Below are positions 17,118 to 25,664 of a stretch of DNA of 64,000 nt, one piece after another. Source of the DNA: Microbacterium testaceum StLB037 (lineage in GTDB: Bacteria > Actinomycetota > Actinomycetes > Actinomycetales > Microbacteriaceae); contig NC_015125.1 in the NCBI RefSeq assembly GCF_000202635.1, positions 2,108,001 through 2,172,000 on the forward strand. The letters are read 5' to 3'. The stretch's first letter is position 1. Each line of letters opens with the position of its first letter. The position numbers and the translations under genes are program-made. Below the pieces are notes generated by a model. It did not search any database. It was not told the DNA's origin and saw nothing but the letters and a program-made list of their open reading frames with translations.

Positions 17118-18461
17118 ATGAACGCCCCCTCCGAAAACGCTCCGGCTTCCGACATCCCGATGCCGCAGCCGATCCCGCCGGTCCCCGCCGCCATGGCAGA
17201 GGTGATCGACGTCGACGACGCCCCCGGGGAGATGCCCAAGGTCGGCCCCCGCTATATCTGGTTCATGACGCTCGCGCAGCTCGGCGTCTTCATGGCCTTC
17301 ATCACACCGCTGGCCATCTCGCTGACCATCCGCGTCAACACCCTCGCACCCGGACATCCCGAGTACCTCGGCTTCATCACCGGTGCCGGCGCGCTGTTCG
17401 TCATGCTCACTTCGCCCTTCATGGGGATCTGGAGCGACCGCACGCGCACCCGCTTCGGACGCCGCCGTCCGTTCATGCTGGGCGGGATGCTCATCGGTGT
17501 CGTGTCGCTGTTCGTGATGGCTCTCGCCCCAAACGTGTTCGTCGTCGGCCTCGGGTGGATCCTCGCGCAGTGGGGATGGGGCACCACCCTCAGCAACCTC
17601 AACATCTCGCAGGCCGACCGGCTGCCCGAGTCGCAGCGGGGTCGCGTGGCCGGACTGACGAGCTTCGCGACGCAGATCGCCCCTGTGTTCGGTGTGGTGC
17701 TCGCGCAGTTCTTCACGGCCGATGCGCTCCTGCTCTTCCTCGTTCCGGGAGCCGTCGGCGTCCTCTTCGTCGTGCTGTTCGTCACGCTCGTCCACGAGGA
17801 CGACAGCCGGTCGATCCCCAAGGATCCGATGACCGTGACGCAGATGCTCGCGAAGTACCTCTACAACCCCCGCAAGCACCCCGACTTCTCGTGGAACTGG
17901 CTGGGTCGCTTCCTCTTCTACACCGGCATCACCCTCAGCACGACGTACTCCGCGTTCTTCTTCGCCGACCGTCTGGGTGTCCCCGTGGAGTCGGTCACCG
18001 GGATCATCGCCTCGCTCAGCCTCGGCGGCATCCTCGCGGTGACGCTCGGCGCACTGGGGGGTGGCTTCCTGTCGGACCGCCTCCACCGCCGCCGTGTGTT
18101 CGTACTCGTGGGCGGGGTGATCATGGCCGCCGGCATGGTCACGCAGGGGCTCGCGCCCGACCTCACCTTCCTCATCGTCGGATCGTTGCTGGGCTCGGTC
18201 GGCCTGGGCATGTTCGCCGCCGTCGATACGGCGTTGCTGCTCGATGTGCTCCCCGAGCGCGAGACGGACGCCGGACGGTTCATGGGCATCGTCGGGTTCG
18301 CGACGTCGATTCCGCAGTCGATCGCCCCGCTGCTCGCTTCCGCGATCCTGCTGATCGGCGTCAGCGGCGACGCCCGCAACTACACGCTCGTGTACATCGT
18401 CGGTGCCGTTTGCGTCGTCCTCGCCGGTGCCGTCGTGCTCCGCATCCGCTCGGTCCGCTGA
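17118..18461 (+). CDS. GPH-type sugar symporter (MFS)
   Basis: Membrane transporter of 447 residues with about 12 helices. The loop 2-3 signature SDRTRTRFGRRRPFMLGG is diagnostic of the glycoside-pentoside-hexuronide:cation symporter family and its SLC45-like relatives. As first gene of an operon with an alpha-L-rhamnosidase and a GH3 glucosidase, neither of which has a signal peptide, it probably imports intact rhamnosides or rhamnose-containing oligosaccharides for hydrolysis inside the cell. An N-terminal tail of about 45 residues, rich in Pro and Ala, precedes the first helix. It is 36 bases upstream of the rhamnosidase gene. Confidence 0.88.
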   Translation: MNAPSENAPASDIPMPQPIPPVPAAMAEVIDVDDAPGEMPKVGPRYIWFMTLAQLGVFMAFITPLAISLTIRVNTLAPGHPEYLGFITGAGALFVMLTSPFMGIWSDRTRTRFGRRRPFMLGGMLIGVVSLFVMALAPNVFVVGLGWILAQWGWGTTLSNLNISQADRLPESQRGRVAGLTSFATQIAPVFGVVLAQFFTADALLLFLVPGAVGVLFVVLFVTLVHEDDSRSIPKDPMTVTQMLAKYLYNPRKHPDFSWNWLGRFLFYTGITLSTTYSAFFFADRLGVPVESVTGIIASLSLGGILAVTLGALGGGFLSDRLHRRRVFVLVGGVIMAAGMVTQGLAPDLTFLIVGSLLGSVGLGMFAAVDTALLLDVLPERETDAGRFMGIVGFATSIPQSIAPLLASAILLIGVSGDARNYTLVYIVGAVCVVLAGAVVLRIRSVR

Positions 18462-18497
18462 CCCTCCGTCTCGCCCCACCTCGAAGGAGCCTCCCTC

Positions 18498-20987
18498 ATG
18501 ACAACCCCGACCCAAGGCGCGTTCATCACGTCCGCCGCCTCCACCGGCCGCGAGGGTGAACCCGCGATGTACCTCCGCCGCGCGTTCTCGCTCGCGGAGC
18601 GCCCCGTGCGGGCCACGCTCCGCCTCACCGCGCTCGGCGTCGTCGAGGCGCGCGTGAACGGTGCCGTCGTGGGGGACGAGGTGCTCGCGCCGGGCTGGAC
18701 CTCGTACCGGCACCGCCTCGTGGTCTCGGAGCACGACGTGACCGACGACCTCGTCGTGGGCGAGAACGTCCTCGGCGCGATCGTCGGCGAGGGGTGGGCG
18801 CTGGGCCGCCTCGGCTGGGAGAACAAGCGCAACCACTACGCCGAGCGTCCGGCGCTCTTCGCCGAACTCGTGCTCGACTTCGGTGGCCGCACCGAGGTCA
18901 TCGCGAGCGACGGGTCGTTCCGCGCGGGTACCGGTGGCATCCGGGACAACGGCATCTACGACGGCGAGACGTTCGACGCGCGCCTCGAGCCCTCGGGGTG
19001 GGATGCCGCGGGCTTCGACGACTCCGCATGGGGCGACGTCGAGACGGTCGAGTGGCCCCTCGAGGCGCTCATCGACTCGCCGGCCGAGCCGATCCGCCGC
19101 GTCGAGGAGCTCGCTCCGGTCGCGGTCATGACGACGCCCTCGGGCAAGACGGTCGTCGACTTCGGGCAGAACCTGTCCGGTCGCGTGCGCTTCACCGTCA
19201 CCGCCGAGGAGGGTGCCGTCATCACCCTCCGGCATGCCGAGGTCATGGTCGCGGGCGAGATCGACATGGAGACGGTCCGCACCGCGAAGGCGACCGACCG
19301 CTTCATCTCGGCCGGTGGCACCGACACGTGGGAGCCGCGCTTCACCTTCCACGGCTTCCGCTACGTCGAGGTCGAGGGGTGGCCCGGCGAGCTCGACCCG
19401 GCCGCGATCCGCGCGGTCGTCACGCACTCCGACATGACGCGGATCGGGTGGCTCGAGACCAGCGACCCCCTGCTGAACCAGCTGCACTCCAACGCGGTGT
19501 GGTCGATGCGCGACAACTTCGTGGGCGTCCCGACCGACTGCCCTCAGCGCGACGAGCGTCTCGGATGGACGGGCGACATCAACGCTTTCGCGCCCACCGC
19601 GGCCTTCCTCTACGACGTGCGCGGCGTCCTCGGCTCGTGGCTGCGCGACCTGGCTCTCGAGCAGAAGGCCATGGGCTTCGTACCTTGGGTCGTGCCCGAC
19701 GTGCTGTCCACGCCGTCGTCGCCCACAGCACTGTGGAGCGACGTCGCGGTGAGCCTCCCGTGGGCGCTGTACCGCGAGTACGGCGACACCGGCATCCTCG
19801 CTCAGGCGTACGAGTCGATGACGACGTTCATCCGACAGGTGGCGGGTCTCCTCGACGACGACGGACTCTGGAGCACCGGCTTCCAGTACGGGGATTGGCT
19901 CGACCCCGACGCCCCCGACGACAACCCCGCGGGAGGCAAGACCGACCGCCACCTGGTCGCCTCGGCCTATCTGTGCAAGACGACGCGCGAGATGGCCGAG
20001 ACGGCGCGCATCCTCGGTCGCGATCAGGATGCCGCGGAGTTCGGAGCCCTCGCCGCGCACGTTCGCGCCGCGTTCCGCCGTGAGTACGTCACCGAGAAGG
20101 GTCGCGTCGCCGGGGAGACCGTGACGGGCTACTCGCTCGCGATCACCTTCGGCATCCTGGACGACGACCAGCGCGCGCACGCGGGCGATCTGCTCGCGCG
20201 TCTGGTGGCGAAGGCGGGGTACCGCATCTCCACCGGCTTCGCGGGCACCCCGCTCGTCACAGACGCCCTCTCGAGCACCGGCCACCTCGACGAGGCCTAC
20301 CTGCTGCTGCTCGAGACGGGGTGCCCGTCCTTCCTCTACCCGGTCACCATGGGTGCGACCACGATCTGGGAGCGGTGGGACTCGGTGCGCCCCGACGGCA
20401 CGATCAACCCGTCGGGGATGACCTCTCTGAACCACTACGCGCTGGGCGCCGTGGTCGACTGGATGCACCGGACGATCGGAGGTCTGACCGCGATCGAGCC
20501 CGGGTACCGCCGCGTGCGTATCGCCCCCCTCGTCGGAGGTGGCCTCACCTCGGCATCGCTCCGCCACACGATCGCCGCCGGGGACGTGGAGGTGTCGTGG
20601 AAGCGCGAGGCCCAGAGCATGACGCTGACGGCGACGGTGCCCGAGGGGGTCACCGCCGAGATCGCGCTTCCGCTGCACCCGGATGCCGAGATGCACGAGG
20701 TCGGCGGCGGCACGCACAGTTGGACCTACGGCGTGCCCGTGGCGACCGGCGGCAGCTACGATCTCGACTCCACGCTCAAAGAGATCGCCGATGACGCCGC
20801 GGCCTGGCGCGCGTTCTTCGACGCGTTCTCCACGCATTTCCCCGGGGTGCCGCTGGACGGTACCGCCCCCGAGGCGGCGTTCATGACCGTCAATACGATG
20901 CTCGAGTACGTGCCCGGCGCGTCCGACGAGCTGCGCGGCGACCTCGCCGCCGCCCTCGCCCGCGTCTCCGAAGGAGCCTCCTCATGA
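18498..20987 (+). CDS. alpha-L-rhamnosidase, GH78
   Basis: Intracellular alpha-L-rhamnosidase of 829 residues, inverting, releasing terminal L-rhamnose. Domains in order: N-terminal beta-sandwich (CBM67-like/Bac_rhamnosid_N, to about 330), the (alpha/alpha)6 catalytic barrel (about 330-690) and a C-terminal beta domain. The catalytic-acid segment PTDCPQRDERLGWTGD lies near 343-358. The second key region, TIWERWDS, is near residue 622. After the usual end there is an extra helical tail of about 70 residues. There is no signal peptide, so the substrate must be imported, presumably by the preceding symporter. The stop overlaps the GH3 start (ATGA). The released rhamnose would feed the pathway encoded from 28.8 to 40.4 kb. 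Confidence 0.93.
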   Translation: MTTPTQGAFITSAASTGREGEPAMYLRRAFSLAERPVRATLRLTALGVVEARVNGAVVGDEVLAPGWTSYRHRLVVSEHDVTDDLVVGENVLGAIVGEGWALGRLGWENKRNHYAERPALFAELVLDFGGRTEVIASDGSFRAGTGGIRDNGIYDGETFDARLEPSGWDAAGFDDSAWGDVETVEWPLEALIDSPAEPIRRVEELAPVAVMTTPSGKTVVDFGQNLSGRVRFTVTAEEGAVITLRHAEVMVAGEIDMETVRTAKATDRFISAGGTDTWEPRFTFHGFRYVEVEGWPGELDPAAIRAVVTHSDMTRIGWLETSDPLLNQLHSNAVWSMRDNFVGVPTDCPQRDERLGWTGDINAFAPTAAFLYDVRGVLGSWLRDLALEQKAMGFVPWVVPDVLSTPSSPTALWSDVAVSLPWALYREYGDTGILAQAYESMTTFIRQVAGLLDDDGLWSTGFQYGDWLDPDAPDDNPAGGKTDRHLVASAYLCKTTREMAETARILGRDQDAAEFGALAAHVRAAFRREYVTEKGRVAGETVTGYSLAITFGILDDDQRAHAGDLLARLVAKAGYRISTGFAGTPLVTDALSSTGHLDEAYLLLLETGCPSFLYPVTMGATTIWERWDSVRPDGTINPSGMTSLNHYALGAVVDWMHRTIGGLTAIEPGYRRVRIAPLVGGGLTSASLRHTIAAGDVEVSWKREAQSMTLTATVPEGVTAEIALPLHPDAEMHEVGGGTHSWTYGVPVATGGSYDLDSTLKEIADDAAAWRAFFDAFSTHFPGVPLDGTAPEAAFMTVNTMLEYVPGASDELRGDLAAALARVSEGASS

Positions 20988-23236
20988 CCCTCGACCCCTC
21001 GCAGCTGACTCTCGAGCAGAAGGCCTCGCTCCTTTCCGGCCGCGACTTCTGGTCGACGAAGGAGATCGCCGAAGCGGGCATCGCCTCGATCGTCTTGACC
21101 GACGGTCCGCACGGCATCCGGCGTCAGAAGGGGGATGCCGACCACCTCGGCATCCACGACAGCCTGCCCTCGACGTGCTTCCCACCGGCTGTGGCGATCG
21201 GCTCCAGCTGGGATCCTGAGCTGGCGCGAGCGGTCGGTGGAGCGGTCGGCGAGGAGGGCGTCGCGTTCGGAGTGTCCGTCGTTCTCGGCCCGGGCATCAA
21301 CATAAAGCGCTCGCCGCTGTGCGGCCGCAACTTCGAGTACTACTCGGAGGATCCGCTGCTGTCGGGTGCGCTGGGCGCCGCGCACGTGATCGGGCTGCAG
21401 GCTGCCGGTCCCGGCGCCTCAGTGAAGCACTTCGCCGCCAACAACCAGGAGACCGAGCGCATGCGCGTGAGCGCCGAGGTCGACGAGCGCACGCTGCGCG
21501 AGATCTACCTTCCGGCCTTCGAACGTGTCGTGAAGGAAGCTGCGCCGGCGACGGTGATGTGCTCGTACAACAAGGTGAACGGCGTCTCTGCGTCGCACAA
21601 CCGGTGGTTACTCACCGAGGTGCTGCGAGGGGATTGGCGATACGAGGGGGCCGTCGTCTCGGACTGGGGCGCCGTCAGTGACCGCGTCGAGGGCGTGCGC
21701 GCCGGCATGGACCTCGAGATGCCCGGCAGCAACGGCACCACCGACGCCCAGGTCGTCGAAGCCGTGCGGCGGGGCGAGCTCGATGAGGCCCTCGTCGACG
21801 CGTCGGCGCGACGCGTGCTGCAGCTCGCCGAGCTTGCGTACGAGGCCACCGACGAACTCGACGTCGACGGGCACCACGCCGTCGCGCGTCGAGCGGCGGC
21901 CGAGTCGGTCGTGCTGCTGAAGAACGACGGCGTGCTGCCGATCGCCGGGGGGAAATCGATCGCCGTCCTGGGCGCGTTCGCCTCCCAGCCGCGCTACCAG
22001 GGCGGGGGAAGCTCGCACATCAACCCCACACGCGTCGACGCGGCGCTCGACGAGATCCGCGCGTTCGCTCAGGCGCACGGATCCACGGTGGACGCCTCCG
22101 CCGGATTCACCCTCGAAGGTGCCGATGAGGACGCTGGTCTCGCGTTGCGCGCCGAGGCCGTGGCGATCGCGACAGCGGCCGACGTCGCCGTCGTCTTCGC
22201 GGGGCTGAGCGATCGCGAAGAGTCCGAGGGCTTCGACCGCACCACGCTGATGCTGCCCGAGGCTCAGGTCGCGCTCATCCGTGCCGTCGCCGCAACGGGT
22301 ACGCCCACCATCGTCGTGCTCTCCAACGGTGGCGTGGTCTCGCTCGAGGGATGGCACGACGAGGTCGCCGCGATCGCCGAAGCGTGGCTGCTGGGCCAGG
22401 CGGGTGGCGGGGCGATCGCCGACGTGCTGTTCGGCGCGGTGAACCCGTCGGGTCATCTCGCCGAGACGATCCCGCTGCGACTCGAAGACACCCCGAGCTG
22501 GCTGAACTTTCCGGGCGAGCAGGGTCACGTGCGGTACGGCGAGGGCGTGTTCGTCGGCTACCGGCACTACACGACCGCGGGTGTCCCCGTGCGATATCCC
22601 TTCGGACACGGGCTGTCGTACACGACCTTCCGAACGGATGCCGTCGAGGCGGAGGTCGTCGGCGATGACGCGGTGGACGTCGCGGTCACCGTCACGAACA
22701 CGGGGAAGCGGACCGGAAAGCACGTCGTGCAGGTCTACGTCTCGACCGACACCGGCCCCGTTCGCCGACCCCTGCGCGAGCTGCGGGCGTTCGAGAAGGT
22801 GTCGCTCGAGCCCGGTGAGACGCGTCGGGTCGAGCTGCGGTTGGACCGACGTGCCTTCGCCTACTGGGACATCGAGCAGCACGACTGGGTGGTGCCCGCG
22901 GGGGAGTACACCGTCCAGGTGTGCTCGGACGCGTCGACCGTGCTCGTCGAAGAGCGCGTCGCACTGGCGGGCGATGCGCTCGTGTGTGAGCTGACGATGG
23001 AGTCCACGGTGGGCGACTGGTTCGGTCACCCCGTCGTGGGTCCCGCGCTCATGGCCGGGCTGACGGCATCCATGACTCCGGAACAGGCCGAGCAGGCCGA
23101 GCAGAACCCGGATGGGCTCAAGATGGTCGAGTCGATGCCGATGCAGCAGTTCCTCGTTTTCACGAACGGGGCGATCCCGATCGAGGCCCTCGAGCAGCTC
23201 ATCGACCTCAGCAAGGCCCCGGTGGCGGTGGTCTGA
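20984..23236 (+). CDS. GH3 beta-glucosidase-like glycoside hydrolase
   Basis: Retaining glycosidase of 750 residues: GH3 N-terminal TIM-like domain, alpha/beta C domain (VLLKNDGVLPI near residue 310) and fibronectin-III-like domain (HVVQVYVSTD onward). The nucleophile is Asp227 in VVSDWGAV. The substrate-binding KHFAANNQETERM is near residue 148. A tail of about 70 residues with many Met and Gln follows the normal end. No signal peptide is present. It probably removes beta-linked glucose or a similar sugar from the same imported glycoside that the rhamnosidase acts on, as in rutinosides or saponins. It overlaps the rhamnosidase stop by four bases, and the next gene starts two bases after it. 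Confidence 0.92.
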   Translation: MTLDPSQLTLEQKASLLSGRDFWSTKEIAEAGIASIVLTDGPHGIRRQKGDADHLGIHDSLPSTCFPPAVAIGSSWDPELARAVGGAVGEEGVAFGVSVVLGPGINIKRSPLCGRNFEYYSEDPLLSGALGAAHVIGLQAAGPGASVKHFAANNQETERMRVSAEVDERTLREIYLPAFERVVKEAAPATVMCSYNKVNGVSASHNRWLLTEVLRGDWRYEGAVVSDWGAVSDRVEGVRAGMDLEMPGSNGTTDAQVVEAVRRGELDEALVDASARRVLQLAELAYEATDELDVDGHHAVARRAAAESVVLLKNDGVLPIAGGKSIAVLGAFASQPRYQGGGSSHINPTRVDAALDEIRAFAQAHGSTVDASAGFTLEGADEDAGLALRAEAVAIATAADVAVVFAGLSDREESEGFDRTTLMLPEAQVALIRAVAATGTPTIVVLSNGGVVSLEGWHDEVAAIAEAWLLGQAGGGAIADVLFGAVNPSGHLAETIPLRLEDTPSWLNFPGEQGHVRYGEGVFVGYRHYTTAGVPVRYPFGHGLSYTTFRTDAVEAEVVGDDAVDVAVTVTNTGKRTGKHVVQVYVSTDTGPVRRPLRELRAFEKVSLEPGETRRVELRLDRRAFAYWDIEQHDWVVPAGEYTVQVCSDASTVLVEERVALAGDALVCELTMESTVGDWFGHPVVGPALMAGLTASMTPEQAEQAEQNPDGLKMVESMPMQQFLVFTNGAIPIEALEQLIDLSKAPVAVV

Positions 23237-23238
23237 TC

Positions 23239-24729
23239 GTGACCATCTCTTTCGAACGGACCGTCCTGCTCACCGGTGCCACGGGCAACTGGGGACGCGC
23301 CGCTCTGCGCGCGTTCCGTGCGCGCCCCGACATCCGCGTGCGGGCTTTCGCGCTCCCCACGCCTGCCGACGACGCGGTCCTCGCGGAATTCGAGGGGATG
23401 CCGAACCTCGAGGTCGTGCGCGGGGACCTCACGCGGTTCGCCGACGTGCGGGCGGCGATCCGCGACGTCGATGTCGTGCTGCACGTCGGGGCGGTCGTCT
23501 CGCCCTTCGCCGACGAGCGGCCCGACCTCGCGCGGCGCGTGAACATCGGGTCGATGCAGAACCTCATCCGCGCGGTGAAGGAACTGCCCGATCCCGGTGC
23601 CGTCGCGATCGTCGGCATCGGCTCGGTCGCCGAGACCGGGGACCGGCAGGAGCCCGTCCACTGGGGGCGCGTCGGCGACCCGCTCCGGGTGTCGCAGTTC
23701 GACGAGTACGGCCAGACGAAGATCGTCGCGGAGCGTCTGCTCGTCGATTCGGGACTGCCGAAGTGGGCGTGGCTGCGCCAGACCGGGATCTTCCACGCCG
23801 GCATGCTCGAGATCCGCGACCCGATCATGACGCACTCGCCGTTCGCGGGGGTCATGGAGTGGGCGACGGCGGAGGATTCGGCGCGCCTGCTCGTGGGCGC
23901 GGCATCCGCCGACGTTCCCCCCGACTTCTGGGGCGGCGTCTACAACATCGGCGGGGGCGAGCAGTGGCGACTGACCAATTGGCAGCTGCAGAACCTCATC
24001 GCCGGGGCGCTCGGCGTGCCCGACATCCGCCGCTGGTACGACCGCAACTGGTTCGCGCTGAAGAACTTCCATGGGCAGTGGTACACCGACAGCGACCGGC
24101 TGAACGAGCTCATTCCCTTCCGGAAGGACACGGTGGCGGATGCCATGACTCGGGCGATCGAGGCCGCTCCGGCCGCGGTGCGCTCGGCGGGGAGAGTGCC
24201 GCCGTGGATCGTGAAGAACTTCGTGATGAAGCCGCTGACGCGGAAGCCCCGCGGCACGATGGCCGCCGTGCGCGCGGGTCGCGCCGACGAGATCGCGGCG
24301 TCCTTCGGCTCGCGTGAGGCGTGGGAGGCGATTGGCGACTGGAGCACGTTCACCGTTCCGGAGCCGTCGCGCGTGCCGCAACTGCTCGATCACGGGTACG
24401 ACGAGTCCAAGCCGGCCGCGGCGTGGACCGCCGATGACGTCGCGGGCGCGGCCGACTTCCGTGGTGGGGAGCTGCTCAGCACGGACGTCGGGGCGGCGTC
24501 GACGCCGCTTGTCTGGCGCTGCGCGCTCGGACACGTCTTCGCCGGCAGCCCGCGCCTGATCTTGACGGCCGGGCACTGGTGTCCCGATTGTGTGCGCGAT
24601 CCTGCGGGCTACGGGCGCCAGGCCGAGGCGAATCAGCACCTTGCGCAGGTGGAGATGCCGGCGGCGGCCCGCCGCGTCGCGGCGGGGGCGGACGCGCGGC
24701 GTGGGGCGGCCGGTGCCGTGTCGGCATGA
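23239..24729 (+). CDS. NAD-dependent epimerase/dehydratase-like protein with zinc-ribbon tail
   Basis: Extended SDR protein of 496 residues. The Rossmann motif TGATGNWG is at about 13-20. DLTRFADVRAAIRDVDVVLHVGA and the active-site-like YGQTK are present, so it looks enzymatically competent. The C-terminal 130 residues are unusual: after a helical linker comes WRCALGHVF, then GHWCPDCV, a CxxxH...CxxC pattern that probably binds zinc. A Rossmann dehydrogenase with a zinc-ribbon end is not a standard arrangement I can name. The GTG start is two bases after the GH3 stop, and the gene's own stop overlaps the next start, so it belongs to the rhamnoside operon. It may oxidise or epimerise a released sugar or aglycone. 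Confidence 0.75.
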   Translation: MTISFERTVLLTGATGNWGRAALRAFRARPDIRVRAFALPTPADDAVLAEFEGMPNLEVVRGDLTRFADVRAAIRDVDVVLHVGAVVSPFADERPDLARRVNIGSMQNLIRAVKELPDPGAVAIVGIGSVAETGDRQEPVHWGRVGDPLRVSQFDEYGQTKIVAERLLVDSGLPKWAWLRQTGIFHAGMLEIRDPIMTHSPFAGVMEWATAEDSARLLVGAASADVPPDFWGGVYNIGGGEQWRLTNWQLQNLIAGALGVPDIRRWYDRNWFALKNFHGQWYTDSDRLNELIPFRKDTVADAMTRAIEAAPAAVRSAGRVPPWIVKNFVMKPLTRKPRGTMAAVRAGRADEIAASFGSREAWEAIGDWSTFTVPEPSRVPQLLDHGYDESKPAAAWTADDVAGAADFRGGELLSTDVGAASTPLVWRCALGHVFAGSPRLILTAGHWCPDCVRDPAGYGRQAEANQHLAQVEMPAAARRVAAGADARRGAAGAVSA

Positions 24730-25562
24730 CCGTCTCGTTCCATGCGGGAGCCGTGCCGGGTCGGCACGGGGCGGTCCCGATTCGCACTTACACCCTCGAT
24801 GAGTCGCCCCGCGGCACACGGACGCCGCTCGTCTGGCTGCACGGCGGAGCCTTCGCGTACGGGGGCCTCGATCAACCGGAGTCGCACGCACCTGCGATGA
24901 GTGCGGCAGCGACGGGACGGACGATCGTCACGGTGGACTACCGTCTGGTCGGCCCGTGGAATCCGTTCTTCGACGTCAAGGACTCGTCGCTGACCGGCAT
25001 CCGCTTTCCGATTCCGTTCGATGATGTGCTCGACGTCATCACCGCGGTCGCCGGGGAGGCCCCGCGAGGGCACATCCTGCTCGGCGGGGCCAGCGCGGGA
25101 GCGTGCCTGGCCGCCGCTGCCGCGCGCGATCTGGCACAGCGCCGATCCGCCTCCGTCCGCGGCCTTGTGCTGGCCTACGGAACATTCCACGCGCAGTTGC
25201 CTGCGATTCCGGCGGAACTGCGCTCGCGGATGCGCGGTCGGCACTGGTTCTCGCAGTTCCGCCCGGCGACCGTGCGTCGGATGAACCACAACTACGCCGG
25301 GAGCGTCGCCGCGATGCAGGATCCGCGTGCCTTCCCCGGTGGACACGATCTGACGGGGCTCCCCGACACCCTCATGCTCGACGCCGACCGCGATTCGCTG
25401 CGCGCGTCGGGCGGGGCGTTCGCCGAGGAGCTTCGTCGTGCGGGTGTGCCGCTGCGGTACGAGGTGGTCCCCGAGACGCCGCACGGGTTCCTCAACCGAC
25501 CCGGAACACCGGGCTATGACGCCGGTGTCCGCATCATGACCGATTGGCTCGGAGGGCGCTGA
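24726..25562 (+). CDS. alpha/beta hydrolase (esterase/lipase-like, HSL type)
   Basis: Hydrolase of 278 residues of the hormone-sensitive-lipase-like esterase group. The oxyanion motif HGGA is at 39-42. The nucleophile elbow is GASAG at 121-125 (Ser123). The Asp in DADRDSLRASG is near residue 219, and the base His is in PETPHGFLNRP near residue 255. No signal peptide is visible. As last gene of the rhamnoside operon it could deacetylate or de-esterify an imported glycoside. Its ATG overlaps the preceding stop (ATGA). A strong hairpin at 25620-25653 ends the operon. Confidence 0.82.
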   Translation: MTVSFHAGAVPGRHGAVPIRTYTLDESPRGTRTPLVWLHGGAFAYGGLDQPESHAPAMSAAATGRTIVTVDYRLVGPWNPFFDVKDSSLTGIRFPIPFDDVLDVITAVAGEAPRGHILLGGASAGACLAAAAARDLAQRRSASVRGLVLAYGTFHAQLPAIPAELRSRMRGRHWFSQFRPATVRRMNHNYAGSVAAMQDPRAFPGGHDLTGLPDTLMLDADRDSLRASGGAFAEELRRAGVPLRYEVVPETPHGFLNRPGTPGYDAGVRIMTDWLGGR

Positions 25563-25619
25563 GGTCTCGGCATCCGAGATCGGGGAGTCTTCTGTATCAC
25601 GGACTCCGTCCGACGACGA

Positions 25620-25653
25620 CGGGGCGGAGGGCGCGCCATCGCCCTCCGCCCCG
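25620..25653. terminator. bidirectional hairpin terminator
   Basis: Perfect 13-bp stem: CGGGGCGGAGGGC (25620-25632) with GCCCTCCGCCCCG (25641-25653), loop GCGCCATC. It ends the rhamnoside operon and the converging secreted glycosidase gene. Confidence 0.75.
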
Positions 25654-25664
25654 CCGGGTCCGAT

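Noticed and set aside
17079..20837. Very long open frame (about 1,250 codons) on the minus strand
   Set aside because: It lies opposite the symporter and GH78 genes. Its composition (Arg, Asp, Glu, Val, His rich) is the usual shadow of high-GC coding DNA, and it shows no domain.
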